From Alphaproteobacteria bacterium (GTDB lineage: Bacteria; Pseudomonadota; Alphaproteobacteria; Rhodobacterales; Rhodobacteraceae): a stretch of 64,000 bases of DNA. The position numbers were made by a program, and so were the translations under genes. How positions within the stretch are numbered: the stretch's first letter is position 1; each line of letters starts with the position of its first letter. Below are positions 51,079 through 60,933 of this stretch, one piece after another. The stretch spans positions 1 to 64,000 of the forward strand of contig JAUILL010000020.1 of assembly GCA_030433335.1 (NCBI GenBank), written 5' to 3'. The notes beneath the pieces are model-generated. The model was given only the letters and a program-made list of their open reading frames with translations, had not been told where the DNA came from and ran no database searches.

Positions 51079-53327
51079 TGGGCAAGCTCAAGACGGCAAC
51101 GCGCCGCGCATTTCTCATTGGCTCCGCTGCTGTCGTGGGAGGCGTTGCTTTCGGGGCCTATCTGGTAGGGCGCGACATCCCGAACCCATTGGTGGACCAT
51201 CTGGAGCAGGGCGAGGCCGCGATTACCCCCTACATCAAGATCACAAGGGACGGGATCACACTGATCACCCCTCGGGCGGACATGGGGCAGGGGGCCTACT
51301 CTATCCAAGCCGACCTCATCGCAGAAGAACTGGATATCGATCCGGCCACAGCGACGCTCATACCCGGCACCCCCGGACCCGCCTACTACAACGCTGCTGT
51401 ACTTGCCGAAGGGGTACCCTTTCCAGCCTATGACCGCAGCACGATGGCCGAGACGGCGCGTTCCTTCATGTCCATTCCGGCCAAACTCTTTGAAATCCAG
51501 ATCACAGGCGGCTCGTCTACTGTGCCGGACAGCTACGAGAAACTCCGCTTGGCCGGAGCGGTCGCGCGAGAGACGTTGAAAGAAGCTGCCGCGAGACGCG
51601 CGGGTCTGAATCGCAGCGATCTGACGACCGAGAACGGACAGGTCATTTTGCCAGGCGGCACCCGAATTCCTTACACAGACCTCGCGGCAGATGCGGCTGC
51701 GCTTGACCCCATCGCGGAAGTTGAACTGCGCCCGGCGAGTGCATGGAAAACTCTAGGGGCCAAACGCTCTCGCATGGATATGGCCGCCAAGTGTACAGGG
51801 ACAGAGACCTACGGCATCGACCTGCACAAAGAGGGAATGGTCTACGCGACGGTGCGCGCCAATCCTGGCATCGGAGGCGGCATTACACGACTTGATGACA
51901 CCAAGGCCCGCAAGGTCTATGGCGTGCGCGACATCCTCCCTATTCATAGTGCTGTCGCTGTCATCGCCGACAACACCTGGAGCGCTTTTCAGGGCGCGAA
52001 TGCGCTGGACATCAAGTGGGGGCCAGCGCCGTTCCCCGAAAACTCTGAACGGATGTTTGAAGCGCTGGAAGCCGCACTCGGATCAGAAGAGAGCTTTGAC
52101 CATCGCCAACGGGACGACGGCAATGTCGAAGCAGCGCTAGAAGGTGGTGCGGACGTCGAAGTGACCTATCGGGTGCCCTATCTGGCACATGCGCCGATGG
52201 AGCCGATGAACGCTTTGGTCCATGTGACCGAGACAGACTGCGATATCTGGGTGGGCACGCAAATCCCCTTGTTCATCCGGAACCGCGCCGCCGAAATGAC
52301 AGGCCTGCCCGCGGATCGCGTACACGTCCATGTTCAGAAGATGGGCGGCAGTTTCGGACATAGGCTCGAGATGACTCATGTGGAGCAAGCCGTCGAGATC
52401 GCGATATCCTTGAAAGGAACGCCAGTGAAACTGGTCTGGAGTCGCGAAGAAGACATGACCCATGACTATCCGCGTCCGGCCGCCGTGGCCCGAGGCCGCG
52501 GCCGCACGGAACAAGGGCATGTCCACAGTCTGGATCTATCCGTCGCCCAATCTGCGATGACACCGGGCTGGATGAACCGCCTTGCCGGAATGGCCGCGCC
52601 CGGACCAGACGCCACGATCACGACCGGATCATGGGACCAACCCTATGCCATTCCGAACTATCGCGTCACCGGCTACCGAGCGCCCGATATGGTCCCCGTG
52701 TCATCATGGCGCTCTGTTGGCGCTTCGACCAACGGGTTCTTCCATGACTGCCTGCTGGATGAGCTGATCCACGCAGCTGGCGCCGATCCGTTGGCCGAGC
52801 GCATCCGGCTTTGCATGGACGACACCTCTCGCAAGGTTCTCGAAGCAGTTGGAGAGATGTGCAACTGGGATGGCCCAGATCTAGGCTATCACAAAGGCCG
52901 CGGGGTGGCGTTCTGCATGTCCTTTGGCGTGCCCTGTGCGCAGGTCGTGGACGTCACTCTGACGGATGCGGGCATCAAACTCGACCGCGTGTTCGTCGCC
53001 GCCGATGTGGGAGAGGTTCTTGATCCGCTCAACCTCGAAGCCCAAGTCACGGGCGGCGTGTTGTTTGGACTTGGCCACGCGATGAATTGCGAACTCACTT
53101 ATTCGGACCACAAGCCGGAACAAACCAACTTCGACGGCTATACCGGCCTGCGCCTCTATCAGGTTCCGGAATTGCGGGTCAAAGCACTGACCAACGGCAA
53201 TCGCATTCGCGGCATCGGAGAGCCCGGCGTACCCCCTGCCGCTCCTGCACTGGCCAACGCGATTTTTGCTGCAACGGGGCAGCGGATCAGGGAACTCCCC
53301 CTGAACCGCCATATCGATTTTGTCTGA
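51078..53327 (+). CDS. molybdopterin-binding subunit (isoquinoline 1-oxidoreductase beta-like)
   Basis: 749 aa; [14 protein letters not shown] leader, [33 protein letters not shown]; start overlaps upstream stop. Confidence 0.9.
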   Translation: MGKLKTATRRAFLIGSAAVVGGVAFGAYLVGRDIPNPLVDHLEQGEAAITPYIKITRDGITLITPRADMGQGAYSIQADLIAEELDIDPATATLIPGTPGPAYYNAAVLAEGVPFPAYDRSTMAETARSFMSIPAKLFEIQITGGSSTVPDSYEKLRLAGAVARETLKEAAARRAGLNRSDLTTENGQVILPGGTRIPYTDLAADAAALDPIAEVELRPASAWKTLGAKRSRMDMAAKCTGTETYGIDLHKEGMVYATVRANPGIGGGITRLDDTKARKVYGVRDILPIHSAVAVIADNTWSAFQGANALDIKWGPAPFPENSERMFEALEAALGSEESFDHRQRDDGNVEAALEGGADVEVTYRVPYLAHAPMEPMNALVHVTETDCDIWVGTQIPLFIRNRAAEMTGLPADRVHVHVQKMGGSFGHRLEMTHVEQAVEIAISLKGTPVKLVWSREEDMTHDYPRPAAVARGRGRTEQGHVHSLDLSVAQSAMTPGWMNRLAGMAAPGPDATITTGSWDQPYAIPNYRVTGYRAPDMVPVSSWRSVGASTNGFFHDCLLDELIHAAGADPLAERIRLCMDDTSRKVLEAVGEMCNWDGPDLGYHKGRGVAFCMSFGVPCAQVVDVTLTDAGIKLDRVFVAADVGEVLDPLNLEAQVTGGVLFGLGHAMNCELTYSDHKPEQTNFDGYTGLRLYQVPELRVKALTNGNRIRGIGEPGVPPAAPALANAIFAATGQRIRELPLNRHIDFV

Positions 53328-53335
53328 GCGCCCGC

Positions 53336-55372
53336 TTACAGCCCGCGCGCCAGACGAAGTGCATCGTAAATCGCCGCGTGGGTATTGCGCGCGGCGACCG
53401 CATCGCCAATCCGGAACACACGGAATGCCCCATCGGGATTGCGTGTGACGTCTTGGGTGCCGCCGGTCGCCAGCGCGTCGTAGTCCACCTCGCCCAGATT
53501 GCGGGACATTGGTTTAAGTTCGAAATACAGCTCGTCCAGAGGGCGCGTGCCGTGATTGACGACCACCTGATCGACGATCCGTTCGCGTTCGAAGTCACCG
53601 TAATCCGAGCCAAGAACGGCCTTCAGCTGATTGCCCTCTTTCAGCACTTTCTTGAGCCGCCACGTGACGGTAAAGGTGACGTCGCGCACCTGCATGTTCC
53701 GCATATAGGGCACAAGGTTCATCGCCATCACCTCGGGCGCGAACGAACGGTCTGGTGTCACAACCTCGACCCGCGCACCGGTTTCGCTGATCATATCTGC
53801 GGCCTGAAGCCCCGCGTGGTCCCCTGCGTCGTCGAAGACCAGAACATTCTGTCCGGGCTTCACATCGCCAGAAATGATGTCCCAGCTAGAGATCACGCGG
53901 TCATTGCCTTCGGTCAGGACATCGGTGTGCGGAAGGCCCCCTGTGGCAATGAAAACCTCGTCAGGGTTTGTCGCCAAAACATCATCCAGTTCAGCATAGC
54001 TGTTGAACCGGAAATCGACCCCCATTTTTGTGCATTGATCAAAGCGCCATGCAATAATCGAAATCATCTCGCGGCGACGCTCTTGTTGTGCGGTCAAACG
54101 CAGCTGGCCGCCGGGCTGATCTGCCGCCTCAAAGACCGTGACATGATGACCGCGCTCTGCGCTCACCCGCGCAGCCTCCATACCGGCAGCACCCGCGCCA
54201 ATGATGGTCACGCGCTTCTTGGTCACGGCAGGAGCGATGGTGTGGGGCTGCTCAACCTCTCGGCCAGTTGATGCATTATGGGTGCATAGCGCCATACCAC
54301 CCTGATAAATTCTGTCCAAGCAGTAGTTTGCACCGACGCAGGGCCGGATATCGTCTTCGCGCCCCTCTACGATTTTTCGAACGAGATGGGGATCGGCCAT
54401 GTGCGCACGGGTCATGCCCACCATGTCCACTTTGCCCGCAGCAATGGCATGGCGCGCCGTGGCCACATCTGGAATTTTTGCCGCGTGGAAGGTCGGAAAA
54501 TCGGTCGCAGCGCGGATTTCACCTGCAAAATCCAGATGCGGCGCGTTCCGCATCCCCTGGATCGGGATCAGGTCCGTCAGGCCCGGGTCGGTGTCGATAT
54601 GGCCTTTGACGACGTTGAGGAAGTCGACCATCCCACTGTCTTTAAAGCGCTGGGAAATGGTCATCCCGTCTTCTTTGGTCAACCCGCCAGGCTGGTCTTC
54701 ATCGCCAGAATACCGAATGCCCACGATGAAGTCTGACCCGCACCGTTTGCGAATGGCACCAAGCACGTCCCAAACGAACCGCAACCGGTTGTCCAAAGAC
54801 CCGCCGTAGGGACCATCCAATTCGTTGGTCAGCGGAGAATAGAACTGCTCCATCAGGTGACCGTAGGACTCGAGTTCGATCCCGTCGACACCCGCTGCCT
54901 TCATGCGTTCGGCGGCATCAGCATAATCCTCGATGATCCGCGCGATATCCCAATCTTCGGCAGGTTTGGGGAAAGCGCGGTGCGCAGGCTCTCTTAGGTG
55001 CCCTGCCGAGACCACGGGCAGCCAATCTGCCTTGTCCCAACGTGTCCGGCGTCCCAAATGGGTCAGCTGGATCATGACGGCACAGCCATGATCATGACAG
55101 GCGTCCACCATCTCTTTCATGTGGCCAACGACTTCGTCTTTCCACGCCAAGATGTTGTTGAAAACCGGCGGACTGTCCCGAGCAACGCTCGCCGACCCTG
55201 CGGTCATGGTCAGAGCAACGCCCGCCTTTGCACGCTCCAGATGGTAGGCACGGTACCGCTCTTTGGGCATTCCGTCCTCGGGATAGGCCGGCTCGTGGCT
55301 GGTAATCATAATACGGTTTTTCAGCGTGAGGTGTTTCAGCTGAAATGGCTGAAGCAAAGGATCGTTGGACAT
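53336..55372 (-). CDS. TMADH/OYE-type NADH:flavin oxidoreductase, probable N-demethylase (N-methylproline/dimethylglycine demethylase family)
   Basis: OYE barrel LQPFQLKHLTLKNRIMITSHEP plus FAD/NAD domain VTIIGAGAAGMEAARVSAERGH; start MSNDPLLQPF. Confidence 0.85.
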   Translation of the reverse strand: MSNDPLLQPFQLKHLTLKNRIMITSHEPAYPEDGMPKERYRAYHLERAKAGVALTMTAGSASVARDSPPVFNNILAWKDEVVGHMKEMVDACHDHGCAVMIQLTHLGRRTRWDKADWLPVVSAGHLREPAHRAFPKPAEDWDIARIIEDYADAAERMKAAGVDGIELESYGHLMEQFYSPLTNELDGPYGGSLDNRLRFVWDVLGAIRKRCGSDFIVGIRYSGDEDQPGGLTKEDGMTISQRFKDSGMVDFLNVVKGHIDTDPGLTDLIPIQGMRNAPHLDFAGEIRAATDFPTFHAAKIPDVATARHAIAAGKVDMVGMTRAHMADPHLVRKIVEGREDDIRPCVGANYCLDRIYQGGMALCTHNASTGREVEQPHTIAPAVTKKRVTIIGAGAAGMEAARVSAERGHHVTVFEAADQPGGQLRLTAQQERRREMISIIAWRFDQCTKMGVDFRFNSYAELDDVLATNPDEVFIATGGLPHTDVLTEGNDRVISSWDIISGDVKPGQNVLVFDDAGDHAGLQAADMISETGARVEVVTPDRSFAPEVMAMNLVPYMRNMQVRDVTFTVTWRLKKVLKEGNQLKAVLGSDYGDFERERIVDQVVVNHGTRPLDELYFELKPMSRNLGEVDYDALATGGTQDVTRNPDGAFRVFRIGDAVAARNTHAAIYDALRLARGL

Positions 55373-55676
55373 CAGGTGACTCGTTGGCGTGTGGCGAGAG
55401 AACTTCAATGACCACAGGTTCAAACAAAATGTTCAGTACTGTCAATTCCGTTTTCTAGGAAATTTTCGATTGCACTTCGCACCTTCTTTCTGCGCAGCAT
55501 TTTCATTTTTACTGCGAAAACAGGCGGGCTCTTCACTAAGAAGATAAACTTCTTCGCCCATTATTCTGCAGTGCGGCATTTTTCCTGATTGAAAAAAGTG
55601 TACACCATCGCCCATTTTATGGTCAGCGCGATGGAATAGCCTTGTCAGAAGACCTGATGCAGCCTAACCAGAGACT

Positions 55677-56303
55677 ATGGTCACCGAAGCTCTTCCTGAC
55701 CGCGGTTGGCGCGGTTCGCCTGATGTCTGGCTCGACGCGGCGTATGATGCTCTTTTACAAGGCGGCATTGACGCAGTCAAAGTCATGCCGCTTGCGAACA
55801 AACTAAAGCTCTCTCGCACGAGTTTTTACTGGTTCTTCAAAGACCGGCAGCAACTTCTGGATGCACTGCTAGAGAGATGGGCAGACCGCACGACAACCCC
55901 GCTGGTCAAAGCCACGACCGAATATGCCTATACCGAAACAGAGGCGATGCTGAACGTGATCTTCACGTTTCTTGAAGGGCAGGCCTTCGACAGCGGGATC
56001 GAACTTGCTGTTCGCGCTTGGGCCCAGCAGGACCCTGCGGTTTTGACAAAGCTCCAAGAGGCCGACGCCGCCCGATTAGACGCCCTCCGCGTCATGCTCG
56101 AAAAATGGGGCCACGAGGCCAAGGACGCCGACGTCAGGGCGCGCACGATCTATCTGGTGCAAGTCGGGTACATCTCGATGCGCGTCGCGGAGCCCATCGA
56201 CACACGGCTCGAACGCTTCCCCCACTACGTCGAAATCTATACCGGCAAGCGCCCGCCAGACCACGAAATGGATCGGTTCAAAGCCCGTCTGGGATTGCTC
56301 TAA
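55677..56303 (+). CDS. TetR/AcrR family transcriptional regulator
   Basis: HTH VKVMPLANKLKLSRTSFYWFFKDRQQLLDALLERW. Confidence 0.88.
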   Translation: MVTEALPDRGWRGSPDVWLDAAYDALLQGGIDAVKVMPLANKLKLSRTSFYWFFKDRQQLLDALLERWADRTTTPLVKATTEYAYTETEAMLNVIFTFLEGQAFDSGIELAVRAWAQQDPAVLTKLQEADAARLDALRVMLEKWGHEAKDADVRARTIYLVQVGYISMRVAEPIDTRLERFPHYVEIYTGKRPPDHEMDRFKARLGLL

Positions 56304-57250
56304 AGCGGCAGCCAGACTGAAAGCGCGGCCATGACGAGCGGGATGGATGCGACCGCAAGCACGGTCTGCGCAGCAGTGATCCCCGCCATCAGCGGCGCGT
56401 CACCGCCAAGTTGCCGAGCAAGGATGTAAGCCGATGACGCCGTCGGAAGCGATTGAAACAGCAATGCCGTTGTCAGGGCTTGACCCTCTAGACCGAACAC
56501 AAGCGAACAAGCCGCCGTTGCCACGGGCATCAGCAAGAATTTGATCAGGGACGACACGGCAACGGGGCCAACCCATTGGCGAGCTGCACCCAGTTCCAGC
56601 GCCGCTCCGACGCAAAGCAACCCGAGCGGAAGCGAAGCGCTACCCAAGGTTTTCAGCGCGGCACCAACACCCGCAGGCACCGCAAATCCAAGGCCTTGAA
56701 ACAAGATCCCCGCAAAGGACGACATGATCAGAGGATTACGGACAAGTTGCTGCACCACTCCCCAAGCGTTCAAACGCGCGTGGCTGAACCTCGCGAAGAC
56801 AAGGACGCACAGGATGTTCACCGTCGGCACAATGGCCGCGTTGCAAATCGCCGCGAGCGCGACGCCGTGGGCTCCGAACAGACCGGCAGCCAGCGTGACG
56901 CCCACGTAGTTGTTAAACCGGATGCTGCCCTGAAACACGGAGGTAAAGGCGGGCCCGTCCAGAGACAGGGCAGGGCGGATCACAAGCACCACCAGAGCGA
57001 CCGAACATGTTGCGATCACAAGCGTGAATGCCAGAGCGGACACTGGGACGCTCTTTAAGTCTGCCGTGGCGAGGCTGTGAAAGAAGAGGCAAGGCAACAG
57101 AACGTAATAGCCCAACCGCTCGGCCTGCGGCCAAAAAGCCGCGTCCAGAAAGCCGCGATGCCGAAGAACAGCGCCCAAGGCGATGACCAGAACAACCGGC
57201 ATCAAAGCCAATAGAACCGCTGCACTCAATGTTTCCCTCCCGTTTGGCAA
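56300..57250 (-). CDS. AEC family transporter (auxin efflux carrier-type permease)
   Basis: multi-TM; ALGAVLRHRGFLDAAFWPQAERLGYYVLLPCLFF. Confidence 0.87.
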   Translation of the reverse strand: MPNGRETLSAAVLLALMPVVLVIALGAVLRHRGFLDAAFWPQAERLGYYVLLPCLFFHSLATADLKSVPVSALAFTLVIATCSVALVVLVIRPALSLDGPAFTSVFQGSIRFNNYVGVTLAAGLFGAHGVALAAICNAAIVPTVNILCVLVFARFSHARLNAWGVVQQLVRNPLIMSSFAGILFQGLGFAVPAGVGAALKTLGSASLPLGLLCVGAALELGAARQWVGPVAVSSLIKFLLMPVATAACSLVFGLEGQALTTALLFQSLPTASSAYILARQLGGDAPLMAGITAAQTVLAVASIPLVMAALSVWLPL

Positions 57251-57378
57251 TCTGGGGCCGCACTACGGCACCCAAATGCTCAGCATCCTCCCACGGGAAC
57301 TATCATGGCCTTTTCAGAAGAAAAAATTCCAATTTCTCAGTCAAACCATGATATTTTCTTGTTGATGAGGGATTTCCA

Positions 57379-58260
57379 ATGACCATTCGTTCTCTACGAA
57401 CTCTTCAGGCGATCGCCCGACACGGCTCTTTTGCGAGTGCCGGAGCGGCTGTCGGGCTCACGCAATCTGCTGTCAGCCTCCAAGTGAAGGCGTTGGAACA
57501 GGAATTTGGCGCGACACTTTTTGACCGGTCTCGCCGCCTGCCGGTTCTGACCGAGGCAGGGAAAACGCTGGTTGAGAAATCTGCTGACGTTTTGGCCATG
57601 TACGATCAATTGGCATCAAGTTTGGGCGAAGAAGGTGCTTTGGCGGGGCGCGTCAAGCTCGGGGTCATTCAAACGGCGCTCGCGCGGTATTTGCCCGATG
57701 CCTTGGTAGGTCTGCGACAGGATCATCCTCAAGCGCGTTTCCAAGTCGTCGCGGGCATGTCTGCAGAACTGGCTGCGCTGGTGGCCAGCCACGACCTAGA
57801 TGCTGCGATCACCACAGAGCTTGTCCGACCACACCCCGAAGGCCTGATCAGCACGACACTCTATCACGACCGGTTCTGGGTGGTGGCCCCTGCCGGTATG
57901 GCAGACCAGACGGCTGAGGGCCTGCTCAAAACCCAACCTTTCATTCGCTTCGACCGTGCGTCTTGGGCGGGACGCATGATCGACAAAGCTCTGCGGCAAA
58001 TGAATATCCACCCGCAAGAAGAGATGGTCCTCGACAATCAGCGCGTGATTTTGACCATGGTGGAAAAGGGGCTCGGCGTCGCGATTGTCCCTATGTCATT
58101 GGAGGATCGAGAAGGTTTGGGTCTGACAGCGCTTCCATTCGGCGCGCCGCAGATGACCCGCAATATCGTTCTTCTCGAACGGCGAGGGCACTCAGGCGGT
58201 CAATTGGCGACGGCAATGGGGCGAGTCCTGCAGGATCTGGCAGGCGAGACGGAGACGTGA
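57379..58260 (+). CDS. LysR family transcriptional regulator
   Basis: N-terminal HTH LRTLQAIARHGSFASAGAAVGLTQSAVSLQVKALEQEFGATLFDRS. Confidence 0.94.
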   Translation: MTIRSLRTLQAIARHGSFASAGAAVGLTQSAVSLQVKALEQEFGATLFDRSRRLPVLTEAGKTLVEKSADVLAMYDQLASSLGEEGALAGRVKLGVIQTALARYLPDALVGLRQDHPQARFQVVAGMSAELAALVASHDLDAAITTELVRPHPEGLISTTLYHDRFWVVAPAGMADQTAEGLLKTQPFIRFDRASWAGRMIDKALRQMNIHPQEEMVLDNQRVILTMVEKGLGVAIVPMSLEDREGLGLTALPFGAPQMTRNIVLLERRGHSGGQLATAMGRVLQDLAGETET

Positions 58261-58324
58261 TCGCACGGCCCCTTGCGCCATGGGCATCATTTTGGCAATC
58301 GACTGCGGATCATGAGGAGTCCGG

Positions 58325-58753
58325 ATGCCCTATCTTAGCCTGTTTTTCGCAGCATTCGTTGCTGCGACCGTTCTCCCGATGCAGTCCGAAGTCTTGCTCG
58401 CCTATTATCTGCGGGACCCCGAACTACCCGTGATCGCCCTGTTGGTCAGTGCAACTGTCGGAAACGTCCTCGGCTCTACTGTGAACTGGTATTGCGGACG
58501 CTTCTTACGCCGGTTTCAGGACCGACGTTGGTTCCCGGTCAAGCCCGAACACCTCGGACGCGCGGAACGCACCTATCACAAATACGGGCGCTGGAGCCTA
58601 CTTATGAGTTGGGCGCCGTTCATCGGCGATCCGCTGACCGTGATCGCGGGCGTGCTCAGAGAGCCGCTGCCCAGTTTCCTGCTGATCGTGACCATCGCCA
58701 AGGCCGGACGCTATCTGCTGGTGGCCGCGCTCGCACTTGCCTGGTTGAATTGA
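58325..58753 (+). CDS. YqaA/DedA-like membrane protein
   Basis: 142 aa TM protein, SATVGNVLGSTVNWYCGRF...SWAPFIGDPLTVIAGVLR. Confidence 0.82.
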   Translation: MPYLSLFFAAFVAATVLPMQSEVLLAYYLRDPELPVIALLVSATVGNVLGSTVNWYCGRFLRRFQDRRWFPVKPEHLGRAERTYHKYGRWSLLMSWAPFIGDPLTVIAGVLREPLPSFLLIVTIAKAGRYLLVAALALAWLN

Positions 58754-58754
58754 G

Positions 58755-58955
58755 CTAGACCAGCCCGAGCAGTTTCAGCAATCCATAGGCCGAGCCGCCT
58801 GCAAGGACGGCCCAGAAAGACCAGCGGTTCTTGATCGGCGTCGGCCGGTAACAATATCCACAGCGCGAAACACCAAACCGCAAATGATGATTGCAGCGGC
58901 GACAATGATAGACCCGCAATACGCGGTCCGGTCGCGATTCATCCAAAGACATCAT
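58755..58955 (-). CDS. small zinc-ribbon plus C-terminal TM protein, unknown function
   Basis: CRRCNHHLRFGVSRCGYCYRP (CxxC...CxxC) then hydrophobic tail; start uncertain. Confidence 0.5.
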   Translation of the reverse strand: MMSLDESRPDRVLRVYHCRRCNHHLRFGVSRCGYCYRPTPIKNRWSFWAVLAGGSAYGLLKLLGLV

Positions 58956-59050
58956 TAAACCCAATACAGAAACAATGGGTTTACCATATGTCGTGAATGA
59001 GACCGCTTCAATCCGGACCGCAGGGGCCCATCAGATTGATGCCAGTACGA

Positions 59051-59371
59051 TCAAATTTTGACCGAAGTGTAGTGCACCAGTTCGAATAGGATGTTCACGT
59101 TGATCGCACAGGGCCCTGTCGCTACGCCTTGGAGCAGGGCCGCGAGGCGCTCTCCCAACTCTTTGGCAAACGCCGCATCGCGATGCTCTTTGGGCAGCAT
59201 CGAAAGACGCAAATAGATGTGGCTGTGATTGAACTCGGCAACCGGATGCGCACGCCCTTTGCACACGCCCGAAGACGGATCGAAAGCATGAATCTCGGCT
59301 TCGATTTTTTGCAGGAGGTCTTTGGCTGGCACGTCCTGATCGGCCGAGAAATAGAGATCTGCGTGGGGCAT
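59051..59371 (-). CDS. 5-carboxymethyl-2-hydroxymuconate isomerase-like protein
   Basis: MPHADLYFSADQ..., EFNHSHIYLRLSMLPKEHRDAAFAKELGERL. Confidence 0.75.
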   Translation of the reverse strand: MPHADLYFSADQDVPAKDLLQKIEAEIHAFDPSSGVCKGRAHPVAEFNHSHIYLRLSMLPKEHRDAAFAKELGERLAALLQGVATGPCAINVNILFELVHYTSVKI

Positions 59372-59442
59372 ATGAGTTCCTTAATACGGGCGGGGCGACG
59401 CGGAATGGAGACAAGATGCGCGGCCCAGCCACCATGTGCAAG

Positions 59443-60912
59443 TCACCGCATGACAAAAGGGTTGGCCATCGGCTCGGACGATGTGTTGATCCAAACCGTT
59501 TGCGTCCGCGTGTAGTCGAGTATCGCCTCCATCCCTGCTTCACGCCCGTAGCCAGATTGATTGAAACCACCGAATGGTGCGATCGGTGAAATCGCCCGAT
59601 AGGTGTTCACCCAGCAAATGCCCGAGCGCAGACGCGCGCTCACCCGGTGTGCCCGCGCAAGGTTCTGGGTAAAGATCCCCGACCCGAGCCCGAAGTCTGA
59701 CTCGTTGGCGAGCGCGATCGCCTCTTCTTCGGTGTCAAAGGGCAACAGGGACATCACAGGTCCGAACATCTCGACCTTCAGGGTTTCTGTGTGCGGACCT
59801 GCGCATTCAACAAGCGTGGGCGCAACGAAGTTGCCCGCACGGTCGAGAGGGGCGCCACCGAAATGCACTGTGGCACCCTGAGAGGTGGCGGTCGCCAATG
59901 TCTCTTGGATGCGCGAAACCTGTGCAGACGTGCAAAGCGGCCCAAGATGGGTCGACGGCTCTAGCGGATCACCGACTACAATGGACTTGGCCTTTTCCGA
60001 AATCCGCTCGATCAGGGCCTCTAGAACGGGCCGGTGCACGAGGCCGCGCGATCCGGCCACACAGCTTTGGCCCGACGCCCCGAAATTCCCTGCGATCAAT
60101 CCGTTGGCAGCACCTTCGATATCTGCATCATCGAATACAATGATCGGGGACTTTCCGCCCAACTCCAAAGAGGTGACAGCAAAATTCTCTGCCGAATTTC
60201 GCACCACGTGGCGGGCCGTCTCTGGCCCTCCGGTAAAGGCGATCCGGTCTACATCGGGGTGCCGCGTCAGCGGGATCGCGCAGTTCTGGGCATCTCCGGT
60301 GATCACCGAGACGACACCGTCAGGGAAGCCCGCCTCTTTGATCAAGCGTGCAAATTCCAGCATCGGGGCAGGGGCGATTTCCGAGGCCTTCAGCACGATC
60401 GCACAGCCAGCCGCAAGGGCGGGGCCCAATTTGGTCGCGGTCAGGAACATCTGCGCATTCCAAGGTACGACTGCGGCCACAACCCCGATGGGCGCACGAC
60501 GGGTGAACACATGCATGTCAGGCTTGTCGATGGGCAGAACCGCGCCTTCGATCTTATCCGCAAGCCCCGCGTAGTAGCGGTAGTAATCGCCCACATATGC
60601 GGTCTGGCTCGCTGTCTCTGCCAGAAGTTTGCCGCTGTCCGTCGTCTCGATCCGGCCTAGTGCCGCTGCGTTTTCCTCTATCAACTCTGCGAGCCGATAG
60701 AGCAATTTGCCCCGAGCCGTCTGGCTCAGATCACGCCACTTAGGATCCTCCAGCGCGCGCTTCGCTGCGGCAACAGCGCGGTCCACGTCAGCGGGGGCGG
60801 CACAGGCAAAAGTTGCCCATCCCTCGCCGGTCGAGGGATTTTCTGTCGTCATCACCTGACCGGCCGCGCCCTCGCAATAGGCGCCGTCGATGAAGAGTTG
60901 GAAATGTTGCAT
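59443..60912 (-). CDS. NAD(P)-dependent aldehyde dehydrogenase
   Basis: VTSLELGGKSPIIVFDDAD, NFGASGQSCVAGSR active site. Confidence 0.94.
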   Translation of the reverse strand: MQHFQLFIDGAYCEGAAGQVMTTENPSTGEGWATFACAAPADVDRAVAAAKRALEDPKWRDLSQTARGKLLYRLAELIEENAAALGRIETTDSGKLLAETASQTAYVGDYYRYYAGLADKIEGAVLPIDKPDMHVFTRRAPIGVVAAVVPWNAQMFLTATKLGPALAAGCAIVLKASEIAPAPMLEFARLIKEAGFPDGVVSVITGDAQNCAIPLTRHPDVDRIAFTGGPETARHVVRNSAENFAVTSLELGGKSPIIVFDDADIEGAANGLIAGNFGASGQSCVAGSRGLVHRPVLEALIERISEKAKSIVVGDPLEPSTHLGPLCTSAQVSRIQETLATATSQGATVHFGGAPLDRAGNFVAPTLVECAGPHTETLKVEMFGPVMSLLPFDTEEEAIALANESDFGLGSGIFTQNLARAHRVSARLRSGICWVNTYRAISPIAPFGGFNQSGYGREAGMEAILDYTRTQTVWINTSSEPMANPFVMR

Positions 60913-60933
60913 GTCTCTATCCTCGGGGATCGC

